From: Pseudomonas protegens
GTDB lineage: Bacteria; Pseudomonadota; Gammaproteobacteria; Pseudomonadales; Pseudomonadaceae
DNA length: 34,834 nucleotides
Direction: 5' to 3'
Assembly: GCF_003732485.1 (NCBI RefSeq)
Contig: NZ_MOAK01000066.1
Span: 7,665-42,498 of the forward strand
The translations under genes and the position numbers were made by a program. Shown here one piece after another: positions 22,569 through 31,148 of the stretch; within the stretch, counting starts at the first letter, position 1, and each line of letters opens with the position of its first letter. A model generated the notes under the pieces. That model made no database searches. It was not told the origin of the DNA and saw only the letters and a program-made list of their open reading frames with translations.

Positions 22569-23456
22569 TTACTCGGTTTTCGATTGATCAGGAGGTGGGC
22601 TGGGCAGCAGCGTGCGTTGCTGGACCCGGACGTTCTCGGCATCCATTACCCGCAGGTCGCTGACCAGCCGCAGTCGGCGCTGGCCCTGTTCGACGTCGAT
22701 GGTGGCGCGAAATTGCCGGCTGCTGACCCCCAGCCCCCGAGGGCTGATGTCGCGCCCCTGGAGCATGGGATTGGAGAGAAAGGCCGCCACGTCGGGGTAG
22801 CCCTTGGCCGGGCGTGAGCTGGCCAGGGTACGGGCGGTGGGCAGGTCGATGCCTTCGATACTGGCCAGCACCTCGGCGCGGGTGGTGTTGACGTTGATTG
22901 CACTGTTGCCGAAGGCGCCTACCAGGGGTTCGAGCTGTTGCAGGACCTGGCTGTCCACCTGGGGCAGTTGCCGCAGTTCACTGAGGTCGCTCAAGGGCAG
23001 CGGCATGCCGTCGCGATTGTTCTGGCCGATCAGCAGCGCCGGGTCATGGGCCCTGATGCCTTGCTGGGCCAGCAGGCGCTGGTAGCGCGCCCGCAGGTTG
23101 AGGTCGTTGCCCTGGCGCAGGCTGTTGAGGTTGAGCCGGGCACCGAGGTCCTCCAACTGAATGTGGATCCGCCCGCCGTCGATCTCGAACAGCGGCGCCG
23201 GTTGTGCCCAGTGCTGACCCAGGTGGGTCACCAGCAGGCCGCCTTCACTGCGGGCGTCTTCCAGCAGTTGCTGGCGGGCCCAGCTTTCACCGCTCAAGGC
23301 CAGATTCCACAGCTGTTGCTGTTGCAGCAGATTGCTGCTGCCGTGCAGGTTCAGTCGTTGCCGAGCCAGCATGTTGCTCACCACGAGGGTCACCAGGGCA
23401 GTGATCAGCAACACGCAGAGCAGGGCCACGCCCTGCTGCCGGGCCGGGCTAGTCAT
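22569..23456 (-). CDS. gspK: Type II secretion minor pseudopilin GspK
   Basis: This 295-residue protein begins MTSPARQQGVALLCVLLITA. Prepilin cleavage is expected after G9. As in other GspK proteins, the residue at mature position 5 is not Glu (Cys14 here), which fits a protein at the tip of the pseudopilus. The large globular domain carries a helical insertion (RYQRLLAQQGIRAHDPALLI) and ends in a Pro-rich tail. The start overlaps the gspJ stop by 8 nt. With GspI and GspJ it forms the tip complex. Confidence 0.92.
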   Translation of the reverse strand: MTSPARQQGVALLCVLLITALVTLVVSNMLARQRLNLHGSSNLLQQQQLWNLALSGESWARQQLLEDARSEGGLLVTHLGQHWAQPAPLFEIDGGRIHIQLEDLGARLNLNSLRQGNDLNLRARYQRLLAQQGIRAHDPALLIGQNNRDGMPLPLSDLSELRQLPQVDSQVLQQLEPLVGAFGNSAINVNTTRAEVLASIEGIDLPTARTLASSRPAKGYPDVAAFLSNPMLQGRDISPRGLGVSSRQFRATIDVEQGQRRLRLVSDLRVMDAENVRVQQRTLLPSPPPDQSKTE

Positions 23457-24084
23457 GGCCGGGCTCCTCGTCGGTATCGAGGCCGCCGGGCAGCAGAATC
23501 ACCCGGCGCACCTGCGGATAGCCCGGTGCATCCAGCTCGATCTCCAGCGCCGCCGGCAGGCTCAGGCTCTCGGTGCCCACTGGCCAGTGTTCGTGGGCCT
23601 GGCCGTGGGCGTCGATAAAACGCAGCCGGGTCAGTTGCACACCGCTCAGCAATTGCTGTTGTTGGTGGGTAGGGCCGACGGGGCGTTCCTGGGCGTCGGG
23701 CTCGGCAATGGCTTGCGACAGGGCGCGGGTTTCCCGCAGCCAGACGCCATCCTGCCAGCGATGGCTGACCTGCAGCAGATTGCTCCGGGCATACTCCAGC
23801 GGATTGCTCCAGCCGCCCCGCACCAGGCGGATACCGTCGGGTTGGCTGATCAGTGCCTGGCTATGGCTGGGATCATCCGACAGAGGCTGACGGCGGGCCT
23901 GGACCAGATCCCGCTCGAACAGACTCATGGCCCGTTGCAGGTCCCGCAGTTGCTGCTCATGCAGGCCGATGCGCTGGTCGCTGCGCAGTACCCGGTCGAG
24001 CAACTGATAGGTGGCCAGGCCGAGCAGGCTGAAGATGGCGATGGCTACGACCACTTCCAGCAGGGTGAAACCCCGTTGCTTCAT
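23449..24084 (-). CDS. gspJ: Type II secretion minor pseudopilin GspJ
   Basis: This is a 211-residue protein. The start is the ATG at 24084, which overlaps the gspI TGA (ATGA); the longer frame upstream is read-through of gspI sequence. The prepilin leader is very short: MKQRG|FTLLEVVVAIAIFSLLG, with the conserved Glu at mature position 5 (E10). The globular part includes AMSLFERDLVQARRQPL, PDGIRLVRGGWSNPL and PAALEIELDAPGYPQVRRVI, all typical of GspJ. It is part of the I-J-K tip complex. Confidence 0.93.
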   Translation of the reverse strand: MKQRGFTLLEVVVAIAIFSLLGLATYQLLDRVLRSDQRIGLHEQQLRDLQRAMSLFERDLVQARRQPLSDDPSHSQALISQPDGIRLVRGGWSNPLEYARSNLLQVSHRWQDGVWLRETRALSQAIAEPDAQERPVGPTHQQQQLLSGVQLTRLRFIDAHGQAHEHWPVGTESLSLPAALEIELDAPGYPQVRRVILLPGGLDTDEEPGHD

Positions 24085-24476
24085 GGTCGTGCCTCGATGT
24101 AGCCAAGCAGCCGCGCGCGGCTGTACTGGCGGGCGCGCTGGGGGCTGGATTCGGCGGCAACCCGCAGTTCGATCTTCAGCAAGCGAGTGTCCGGCGCGGC
24201 CTCGACGTCGCTCGACAGCCACCAGCTGCGGCCACCGAATTCGATGCGTTCCTGGGTAGGGCCCATTGACGGTTGCTGCATTGCGGTGCGCAGCTCATTC
24301 ATGCGGTTGTCGGCGATCCACAAGGCCTGGGTGCGTTCGGCGAGGTTGGCGCTGTTCACGGCGATATGCTGCACCGCACTGAACAGGGCGATGGACAAGG
24401 TGGCGAAGATTGCCAGGGCCACCATCACCTCCAGCAGGGTGAAGCCCCGATCAGTCCTGGGTTTCAAGTTGAGCAT
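24081..24476 (-). CDS. gspI: Type II secretion minor pseudopilin GspI
   Basis: This 131-residue protein starts at the ATG at 24476 inside the end of gspH (26-nt overlap). The leader MLNLKPRTDRG|FTLLEVMVALAIFATLS gives Glu5 at E16. The downstream ADNRMNELRT motif is typical of GspI, followed by IEFGGRSWWLSSDVEAAPDT. It starts the assembly of the pseudopilus tip with GspJ and GspK. Confidence 0.93.
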   Translation of the reverse strand: MLNLKPRTDRGFTLLEVMVALAIFATLSIALFSAVQHIAVNSANLAERTQALWIADNRMNELRTAMQQPSMGPTQERIEFGGRSWWLSSDVEAAPDTRLLKIELRVAAESSPQRARQYSRARLLGYIEARP

Positions 24477-24945
24477 CCTGTATGCCGTCGCTGGAAAGAC
24501 TCACCAGCGGCTGATTACGGTATTCGACCCACAAGGTGTAGGCGCTGGTTTCATCACTGGAGAGCACCAACAGTTGCGGCAGGCCATTGCGCTGGCGGCC
24601 GCTGCCCAGGAGCGTCCCGGCTTCGGCCACTTCCAGGCGCAGGCGCAGCTTGTCGGGCAGGCGGTGGGAGCGCAGTTCACTGTCCGCCACCCAGCGTCCA
24701 CGGGCGTCCAGGCGCAGCACGCTATAGCCGTCAGGTTCGATACGCAGACCGTAGTCGTTGTAGCTGAGCACCGCTTCCTGGCGCAGCAACTGCAGCAGCG
24801 CTTGCAGGCGCTGGGCTTCCTGGCGTGCCTGGCGTGGGCCGGAGTCGGGATTGACCAGGCCCACCAGGCCGGCAGTCAGGGCGATCAACAGGATCACCAC
24901 CAACAATTCCAGCAGGGTGAAGCCCCGGGCGTGGCGTCGCTGCAC
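24451..24945 (-). CDS. gspH: Type II secretion minor pseudopilin GspH
   Basis: This 164-residue protein starts with a GTG at 24945, three bases after the gspG stop. The leader MQRRHARG|FTLLELLVVILLIALTA gives Glu5 at E13. The helix ARQEAQRLQALLQLLRQEAV and the strand NDYGLRIEPDGYSVLRLDAR match GspH. It links the tip complex to the GspG fibre. Confidence 0.92.
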   Translation of the reverse strand: MQRRHARGFTLLELLVVILLIALTAGLVGLVNPDSGPRQARQEAQRLQALLQLLRQEAVLSYNDYGLRIEPDGYSVLRLDARGRWVADSELRSHRLPDKLRLRLEVAEAGTLLGSGRQRNGLPQLLVLSSDETSAYTLWVEYRNQPLVSLSSDGIQDAQLETQD

Positions 24946-24948
24946 CGG

Positions 24949-25383
24949 TCAACGGTCCCAGTTGCCGATTTCCGCGTTCAGGCCTTCACCACCGATCTTG
25001 CCGTCGGCACCGAAAGAGAACAGGTCATAGGCGCCGCCCCGAGTGCCCGGAACCCGGTACTGGTAACCGGTGCCCCAAGGATCGATCGGCAGGCGCTTGA
25101 GGTAACCGTCGGGGTTCCAGTTACGGGCCACAGGTGCGCCGCTGGGCTTGCTCACCAACGCCTGCAGGCCTTGCTGGCTGCTGGGGTACTGGTGGTTGTC
25201 GAGCTTGTAGATGTCCAGGGCCATGGCGATGGCCTTGATATCGCTTTGCGCGGCGGAGGCCTTGGCCTGGTCGGGACGGCTCATGATCTGCGGCACCACC
25301 AGGGCGGCAAGGACACCGAGGATCACGACCACCACCATGATTTCGATCAGGGTGAAACCGCGTTGTTTGTTGGCTGTATACAC
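24949..25383 (-). CDS. gspG: Type II secretion major pseudopilin GspG
   Basis: This 144-residue protein begins at a GTG at 25383, 18 nt after gspF. The leader MYTANKQRG|FTLIEIMVVVVILGVLA gives Glu5 at E14. The domain contains ALDIYKLDNHQYPSSQQGLQ and LPIDPWGTGYQYRVPGTRGG. The C-terminal calcium-binding loop (YDLFSFGADGKIGGEG, NWD) is complete. It polymerises into the periplasmic pseudopilus that pushes substrates through the secretin. Confidence 0.96.
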   Translation of the reverse strand: MYTANKQRGFTLIEIMVVVVILGVLAALVVPQIMSRPDQAKASAAQSDIKAIAMALDIYKLDNHQYPSSQQGLQALVSKPSGAPVARNWNPDGYLKRLPIDPWGTGYQYRVPGTRGGAYDLFSFGADGKIGGEGLNAEIGNWDR

Positions 25384-25401
25384 GTTGGGGGCTTTCCAGA
25401 T

Positions 25402-26619
25402 TCAAGTAATCAATTGGTTCAGGCTGAGGATCGGCATCAGGATCGCCAGCACGATGACCAGCACCGAGGCGCCCATGAACACCAGCATTGCCGGCTCGAA
25501 CAGGCCCACCAGCAGGGCGATGCGGTCGGCCAGTTGTTGTTCCTGCTGCCGGGAGGCGCGTTCGAGCATGCTGTCCAGCTCGCCGGAACGTTCACCGCTG
25601 GCGATCATGTAGAGCATCATTGGCGGGAAACTGCCGTTGAGCTCCAGCGCTCGGGTCAGGCTGATACCTTCGCGCACGCCTCGGACGATGTCTTTCAGAC
25701 CGGTACGAATTTTCTGGTTGGCCACCACTTCACTGGCAATCGCCAGGGCGTCCAGCAGCGGCACGCCACTGCGTCCGAGAATCGCCAGGGTGCTGACAAA
25801 ACGCGTGCAGTTGCTGGCCCTGACCAGCCCGCCGATCACCGGCAGGCGCAGCACCAGGGCGTGCCAGCGCTCACGGTTGCCCGGCTTGCGCAACGCGGCT
25901 CGCCCTGCGGTGATCCCGGCACCGATCAGGATCAGCAACAGCAGGCCGTAATCGCGCAGCACGGCGCTGGTGGCGATCAGGCCGCGAGTCAGCAGCGGCA
26001 GCTCCTGGCCGCTGTCGATGAACACCTTGATCACGTCCGGCACCACGAAGCCCAGGAGAAAGCCGACGATGCTGATGGCCGCGACCATGAGGATGCTGGG
26101 GTAGAGCATGGCCAGCTGGATCTGCTGGCGCGCCGCCTGACTGGCTTCGGTGTAGTCGGCGAGGTTCATCAGCACCTGATCCAGGTGTCCGGAACGTTCG
26201 CCGGCGGCCACCGTGGCCCGGTACAGATCGGGAAAGGCCTTGGGATAGCCGCCCAGGGCCACTGCCAGGCTGTAGCCCTCCAGGACTCGGCTTCGTATGG
26301 CCAGCAGCATGCTTTTCAGGCGCTGCTTTGCGCACTGCGCGGCCACGGCGGCCAGCACTTCTTCCAGGGGCAGCGAGGCCTGCACCAGGGTGGCCAGCTG
26401 GCGGGTCAGCAGCGCCAGTTCGGCGCTGCTCAAGCCGCCCCCGGAGACCTTGGCGCTACCGGCGCCAGTGCTGCGCTTGCCTTGGCTGGCGCTGACCTTG
26501 AGGGCGATCAGTTGCCGTTCGCGCAGCATCTGCCGCGCCTGCCGCGGGCTGTCGGCTTCCAGCACGCCGCTGGATTTTTTCCCGGCGGCGCACATGGCCA
26601 GGTATTCGTAGGCGGCCAT
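25402..26619 (-). CDS. gspF: Type II secretion inner-membrane protein GspF
   Basis: This 405-residue protein starts at the ATG at 26619, two bases after the gspE stop, with AGAGGGA upstream. It has two repeated cytoplasmic helical domains (about residues 70-190 and 272-390), each with the T2SSF pattern: LARQLATLVQASLPLEEVLA in the first and FVSTLAILGRSGVPLLDALA in the second. Three membrane helices are visible at about 172-192, 222-242 and 378-400. GspF is the polytopic platform protein under the pseudopilus. Confidence 0.95.
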   Translation of the reverse strand: MAAYEYLAMCAAGKKSSGVLEADSPRQARQMLRERQLIALKVSASQGKRSTGAGSAKVSGGGLSSAELALLTRQLATLVQASLPLEEVLAAVAAQCAKQRLKSMLLAIRSRVLEGYSLAVALGGYPKAFPDLYRATVAAGERSGHLDQVLMNLADYTEASQAARQQIQLAMLYPSILMVAAISIVGFLLGFVVPDVIKVFIDSGQELPLLTRGLIATSAVLRDYGLLLLILIGAGITAGRAALRKPGNRERWHALVLRLPVIGGLVRASNCTRFVSTLAILGRSGVPLLDALAIASEVVANQKIRTGLKDIVRGVREGISLTRALELNGSFPPMMLYMIASGERSGELDSMLERASRQQEQQLADRIALLVGLFEPAMLVFMGASVLVIVLAILMPILSLNQLIT

Positions 26620-26621
26620 CT

Positions 26622-28115
26622 TCAGTCCCTCTGGGTAACCCGCAGCAACTCTTCCAGGCTGGTCAGCCCTTGCAGCACCATGGCCTGGCCGTCGTCGAAC
26701 AGGCTCGGGCTGTGCTGGCGGGCGTGATTGAGCAGTTCATATTCGCCGGCGCCGGTGTGGATCAACTGGCGCAGGGTGTCGTCGAACAGCACGAGCTCGT
26801 AGATCCCCCGGCGACCGCGATAGCCCGACTGCTGGCAGCTCGGGCAACCCACCGGGCGGTACAGTTGCGGCGCGGCATCGGGGGGCAGGCCCAGGCGTTC
26901 ACAGGCCGCCGGGTCGGCGCCATGGGGCTCCTTGCATTCGGGGCACAGCAGGCGCACCAGGCGCTGGGCCAGGACGCCGAGCAAGGAGGTGCAGAGCAGG
27001 AACGGTTCGATGCCCATGTCCACCAGGCGGGTCACCGCGCCGATGGCACTGTTGGTGTGCAGGGTCGAGAGCACCAGGTGGCCGGTGAGGGAGGCCTGGA
27101 CGGCGATTTCCGCAGTCTCGCGGTCACGGATCTCGCCCACCATCACCACGTCCGGGTCCTGGCGCAGGATGGCCCGCAGACCCCGGGCGAAGGTCATGTC
27201 GACCTTGGCGTTGACCTGGGTCTGGCCGATGCCGGTGAGGTGGTACTCCACCGGGTCTTCGATGGTGAGGATATTGCGCTCCAGGCTGTTGAGGCTGGCC
27301 AATCCGGCGTACAGCGTGGTGGTCTTGCCGGAGCCGGTAGGCCCGGTGACCAGGAGGATGCCGTGGGGTTTGTGCAGGGCGCTTTCCAGGCGCTGGCGCA
27401 CCTGCCGGTTCATGCCCAGGTGGCCCAGGTCCAGGCGCCCGGCCTGCTTGTCCAGCAGGCGCATCACCACCCGTTCGCCATGGCTGGAGGGCAGCGTCGA
27501 GACCCGCACATCCACCTCGTGCCCGGCAATGCGCAGGGCGATGCGGCCGTCCTGGGGGATGCGCTTCTCGGCGATGTCGAGCTTGGCCATGACCTTGATC
27601 CGCGACACCAGCAGGGTCGCCAGCTCGCGCCGCGGACGCAGCACTTCACGCAGCAGACCGTCGACCCGCAGGCGTACCGACAGATGTTCCTCGAAGGCCT
27701 CCAGGTGCACGTCGGAGGCCTTGTTCTTGACCGCCTCGCTGAGGATCGCGTTGATCAGGCGGATGATCGGCGCGTCGTCTTCCTGTTCCATCAGGTCGGT
27801 GGTTTTCGGCAATTGGTCGGCCAGGCTGCAGAGGTCGAACTCTTCGTCGAACTGCTCCCCCAGGCCATCGGCCACCTGCTTGGCCCCGTCCTGGCCATCG
27901 CGATAGTGGGCCGCCAGGCGCTGGGCGAAGGCCTGTTCGTCGAGCACTTCACTGCGCAGGGGCGCGCCGTTGAAGCGGCGCACCTCGGCGATCACCGACC
28001 AGGGCGTATTGACCCGGCAATAGAGCACGGCGCCCTGGGCCTGATGCTCCAGGACCACGCCATGGCGTCGGGCATAGGCAAAGGCCAGGCGCGGACTTTC
28101 GATGGGTGTGATCAT
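26622..28115 (-). CDS. gspE: Type II secretion ATPase GspE
   Basis: This 497-residue protein starts at the ATG at 28115, overlapping the gspD TGA (ATGA). The N-terminal domain (about 1-110) contacts GspL. The N2 domain contains KNKASDVHLEAFEEHLSVRL. The RecA-like domain has Walker A GPTGSGKT at 258-265, the Asp box ILTIEDPVEYHLTGIGQTQV, Walker B DVVMVGEIRD at about 322-331 and the His box LSTLHTNSAIGA. The zinc finger is complete: C391 and C394, then C424 and C427. This hexameric ATPase drives pseudopilus growth. Confidence 0.96.
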   Translation of the reverse strand: MITPIESPRLAFAYARRHGVVLEHQAQGAVLYCRVNTPWSVIAEVRRFNGAPLRSEVLDEQAFAQRLAAHYRDGQDGAKQVADGLGEQFDEEFDLCSLADQLPKTTDLMEQEDDAPIIRLINAILSEAVKNKASDVHLEAFEEHLSVRLRVDGLLREVLRPRRELATLLVSRIKVMAKLDIAEKRIPQDGRIALRIAGHEVDVRVSTLPSSHGERVVMRLLDKQAGRLDLGHLGMNRQVRQRLESALHKPHGILLVTGPTGSGKTTTLYAGLASLNSLERNILTIEDPVEYHLTGIGQTQVNAKVDMTFARGLRAILRQDPDVVMVGEIRDRETAEIAVQASLTGHLVLSTLHTNSAIGAVTRLVDMGIEPFLLCTSLLGVLAQRLVRLLCPECKEPHGADPAACERLGLPPDAAPQLYRPVGCPSCQQSGYRGRRGIYELVLFDDTLRQLIHTGAGEYELLNHARQHSPSLFDDGQAMVLQGLTSLEELLRVTQRD

Positions 28116-30028
28116 GGCTGCTGCGCGGCTTCGGTCGCCCGCATGTCGATCAGCCCCTGATCGCCGTCACTGTTGGCATCGAACAGTTGGTGCGGGTTCT
28201 GCGGCAGTTGGCCCCGGGTCTTGCCGTCCAGCGTGCGCAGCGAGCGCAGGTTGTCGTACTTCTGGGTGCTGATCCTGTCGGCGTTGCCACTGCTGCGCAA
28301 CAGGGTCGGGCGCAGGAACACCATCAGGTTGGTCTTCTCGTTGACCTCCTTGCTGCTGCTGAACAGCTTGCCGAGCCAAGGGATATCACCCAGTAGCGGC
28401 ACCTTGCTCACCTGGACCTTGATGTTGTCCTTGATCAGGCCGCCGAGGACGATGATCTGCCCGTCGTTGGCCAGGATGGTGCTCTTGACCGAGCGCTTGT
28501 TGGTGATCACGTCGCTGGTGCTGATGCCCGGTGGCGCGGCGGCCAGCTCGGAGCTTTCCTGTTCGACTTTCAGGCGCAGGAAGTTGCCTTCATTGATATG
28601 CGGCGTGACCTTGAGGGTGATCCCCACATCCTTGCGCTCCACCGTGGTGAAGGGGTTGCTCGCCCCGGCAGTATCGGTGGTGTAGGAGCCGGTCTGGAAC
28701 GGGACGTTCTGGCCGACGAGAATTTCCGCCTGCTCGTTGTCCAGGGTCAGCAGGCTCGGGGTGGACAGCAGATTGTTGTTGGAGTCGCTGGACAGGGCGG
28801 TGATCAGCGCGCCGAAATTGCTGCTGCCGATGCCGATCACGGTGCCGTCCGGCAGGGTCGGGCTCTTGCCGCTCTCCAGGTTGCCCAGCAGCGTGCCGAT
28901 GGTCATGCTGGCGCTGTTGAAGTTGCTGGCGGCGCCCCATTTGCCCCGGCCTGCGGCCCACTGCACGCCGAGGGCCTGGTTGATGTCGCCACTGACTTCG
29001 ACGATGGCCGCTTCCACCAGCACCTGGGCGCGGGGCTGGTCGAGTTCGTCGATGATGGTTTCGAAGGTCGCCAGTTGCGCCGGCGAGGCCATCAGCACCA
29101 GGGCGTTCTGGCTTTCGTCGGCGCTCACCAGCACCGGGCTGTCCTGCTTCTGGCCGTCACCGCGGCCGCCGGATTCCAGGCGCTTGCCGATGCCGCTGAG
29201 CAGCTCTTCGAGTTTCTTCGCATCGCTGTGGTTGAGGCGTCGTACCCGGGCGTTTTCGCCGGCGTTGTTCGGCACGTCTAGGCTCTGGGCCAGGCGTTGC
29301 ATCTGCTGGCGGATGGGCGCCGGGCCCACCAGGATCAGGCGGTTGCTGCGGGCGTCGCCAATGGCCTTGGCGTTGGTCTGGGCACCGTTGCTGTCGGTCA
29401 GACTGTCGGTCAGGGTCTTGGCCACATCACCGGCCCAGGCGTGCTTGAGCTGGAGGATGTTGAACTGGCGGCCACCGGCGTTATCCAGTTCCTCCACCAC
29501 CTGGCGCACCCGCTGCACATTGTTGGCGCTGTCGGAGACGATCAGCGCGTTGGAGGTGGTGGACGGTGCCATGTAGGCATCCACCGCCACCAGGGGGCGT
29601 ACGGCGGCGGCCACTTCGCTGGCGTTGGCGTTGTGCAGTTCGATGACCTGGGTCACGAATTCATCACTGGCTCCGCTGGCTTCGACATGGGCTTTGGTCT
29701 TGGCTTCGGCCACCGGCAGGATCAATACCCGGTCGCCCTGGTCCATGGCCACATAACCCTGGCTGCGCAGGGCCGTGAGAAACAGCGAATAGATGCCTTT
29801 CTGGTCCATGGCGGTGGTGGACTGCACCGTCACCTTGCCGTTCAGACGCGGGTCGAGAATCATCGTCTTGCCGGTGATCTGCCCGACTTCGTCGACCAGA
29901 TCGCGCAGTTCCGCGTCTTTCATGTTCAAGGTCCACTGCTGTGCAAGAGGCAGTTTTTCAGTGGCGTGAAGGGGGCCGATCAGCGTGCCGAGGGCCAGCA
30001 GGGAACCTGCGATAAATGCTCGTTTCAT
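28112..30028 (-). CDS. gspD: Type II secretion outer-membrane secretin GspD
   Basis: This 638-residue protein starts at the ATG at 30028, 13 nt after gspC, with a weak ribosome site. The signal peptide ends LIGPLHA|TEKLP; there is no lipobox. N0 covers about residues 30-100 (LNMKDAELRDLVDEVGQITG), N1-N3 about 125-345, and the secretin core about 360-600. The core includes VEAAIVEVSGDINQALGVQW, LLSTPSLLTLDNEQAEILVG and VPLLGDIPWLGKLF at 543-556. A C-terminal tail of about 60 residues may be the pilotin-binding S domain; no pilotin gene is in view. It forms the outer-membrane channel. Confidence 0.96.
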   Translation of the reverse strand: MKRAFIAGSLLALGTLIGPLHATEKLPLAQQWTLNMKDAELRDLVDEVGQITGKTMILDPRLNGKVTVQSTTAMDQKGIYSLFLTALRSQGYVAMDQGDRVLILPVAEAKTKAHVEASGASDEFVTQVIELHNANASEVAAAVRPLVAVDAYMAPSTTSNALIVSDSANNVQRVRQVVEELDNAGGRQFNILQLKHAWAGDVAKTLTDSLTDSNGAQTNAKAIGDARSNRLILVGPAPIRQQMQRLAQSLDVPNNAGENARVRRLNHSDAKKLEELLSGIGKRLESGGRGDGQKQDSPVLVSADESQNALVLMASPAQLATFETIIDELDQPRAQVLVEAAIVEVSGDINQALGVQWAAGRGKWGAASNFNSASMTIGTLLGNLESGKSPTLPDGTVIGIGSSNFGALITALSSDSNNNLLSTPSLLTLDNEQAEILVGQNVPFQTGSYTTDTAGASNPFTTVERKDVGITLKVTPHINEGNFLRLKVEQESSELAAAPPGISTSDVITNKRSVKSTILANDGQIIVLGGLIKDNIKVQVSKVPLLGDIPWLGKLFSSSKEVNEKTNLMVFLRPTLLRSSGNADRISTQKYDNLRSLRTLDGKTRGQLPQNPHQLFDANSDGDQGLIDMRATEAAQQP

Positions 30029-30041
30029 GAGGTCTTGGGGG

Positions 30042-30575
30042 TCACCAGGAAGGTTGGACAGAACTGTCGGGCTCGCCTCGGGCCACGGTGCTCGAAGGCA
30101 CGTCGCGGGCAGCGGGCAGCGGGATCAGCAAGGGGGTGGCATGGCTGGCCAGGGACAGAGCCTGGTCCTCGCCATAGCGCTGGACACGAACCTGGGTGGT
30201 GCCGATTTCACGCAGACTGCCGCCCCCGGGAAGGGGCTCGCCGATGCGGTAGAAGCGGCTGCCTTCAGGGGATTCGATCAAGGCCCTGGACAGTTCCGGG
30301 CGGCTTTCAACCAGGCTCGCCAACAGTGTCAGGGGCACCCGTGGCTGGTTGCCGCCGGCCTCCTGGGGCTGCACCCCGAACAGTTGGGCGATGGCTGCGG
30401 TGTCGGGTGGCTGGTGGGCCGGCGCCGGGGCTTGGGCAGGCACGGCGTTGCCGCTCTGCTCCAGGTTCTGCAGCCACAGCCAGCTATCACGGCCAAGCCA
30501 GCCCAGCCAGCTCAACAGCAACAGCACCGCGCCGGCCCGCAGGGCGACGCGTGGGCAAAAGCGCAAGGCGTTCAC
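30042..30575 (-). CDS. gspC: Type II secretion protein GspC, short form without PDZ domain
   Basis: This 177-residue protein starts with a GTG at 30575 that overlaps the TGA of the cytochrome gene. It has an N-terminal membrane helix (about residues 14-33), a Pro/Ala linker and the homology region from IAQLFGVQ (62-69) through LTLLASLVESRPELSRALIE and VQRYGEDQALSLASHATPLL. GspC proteins usually end in a PDZ or coiled-coil domain. Here the protein stops soon after the HR domain with a disordered tail, so it is a minimal form. It links the inner-membrane platform to the N0 domain of GspD and helps choose substrates. Confidence 0.88.
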   Translation of the reverse strand: MNALRFCPRVALRAGAVLLLLSWLGWLGRDSWLWLQNLEQSGNAVPAQAPAPAHQPPDTAAIAQLFGVQPQEAGGNQPRVPLTLLASLVESRPELSRALIESPEGSRFYRIGEPLPGGGSLREIGTTQVRVQRYGEDQALSLASHATPLLIPLPAARDVPSSTVARGEPDSSVQPSW

Positions 30576-31090
30576 AGGGACATGCGCTGCAGGAGTTTTT
30601 CACCGTACCGGTGATGCACGGCCACTGCGGCCACATGCCCGGCCACCAGCAGCGCCAGGGCCACACAGGCGTACTTGTGCAGGACATTGAAGAAGTCGGT
30701 GAGCAGGGGGGCCTGCAGAGGCTGAGCCAGAGACAGTACGCCAAAGAGATTGATCGGCCGTTCCATCATCAGCACGCCGGTGACCAGGACAAGACCGGTC
30801 ACGACGTAGAGCACCAGGTGGCCGCTCTTGGCCAGCAGGCGCAGGGCTCGATGGGTGGTGTGCGCCGCTGCCCGATGATCCAGGGCACAGAGAATTCGCA
30901 GGACGAACAGGGGAATCAGCATGAAGGTCAAGGACACATTGACCAGGCTGATGCCATCGGCGATCTCGGTCGGCAGGTCAAGCAAGGCGTTGCCGAAGCC
31001 GCTGACGGTGGCCCAGATGATGATGCAGGCGAAGATCCAGTGCAGCAGCACGTGGAGTCTTGAGTAATTGCTAGTAGGCATAGGGGGCAT
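30572..31090 (-). CDS. Cytochrome b561-type membrane protein
   Basis: This protein has 172 residues from the ATG at 31090; ATG 31081 is also possible, and neither has a clear ribosome site. It has four membrane helices and heme-ligand His in the usual places: H13 and H17 in LHVLLHW, H91 in SGHLVLYVVTG, and H138 and H152 in VLHKYACVALALLVAGH. The family passes electrons from quinol in the inner membrane to other carriers. Its stop codon overlaps the gspC GTG start, so translation of the cytochrome and the secretion genes is coupled. The LPMO gene lies immediately upstream. A role in supplying electrons to LPMOs is plausible but inferred. Confidence 0.85.
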   Translation of the reverse strand: MPPMPTSNYSRLHVLLHWIFACIIIWATVSGFGNALLDLPTEIADGISLVNVSLTFMLIPLFVLRILCALDHRAAAHTTHRALRLLAKSGHLVLYVVTGLVLVTGVLMMERPINLFGVLSLAQPLQAPLLTDFFNVLHKYACVALALLVAGHVAAVAVHHRYGEKLLQRMSL

Positions 31091-31097
31091 GACTGGC

Positions 31098-31127
31098 AAA
31101 AAGAAGCGTGGTGCCGGGGCACCACGC
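31098..31127 (-). terminator. Terminator between the first LPMO gene and the cytochrome/gsp operon
   Basis: The stem GCGTGGTGC / GCACCACGC closes on a short loop. On the minus strand it is followed by TTCTTTTT. It ends just before the cytochrome start codon. Confidence 0.82.
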
Positions 31128-31148
31128 TCGGGTTGACGAAGGTATGAC

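Noticed and set aside
24187-26727. 846-codon open frame on the plus strand
   Set aside because: It is the reverse-strand shadow of gspF-gspI; its translation is His/Gln-rich without motifs, and the minus-strand genes are certain.
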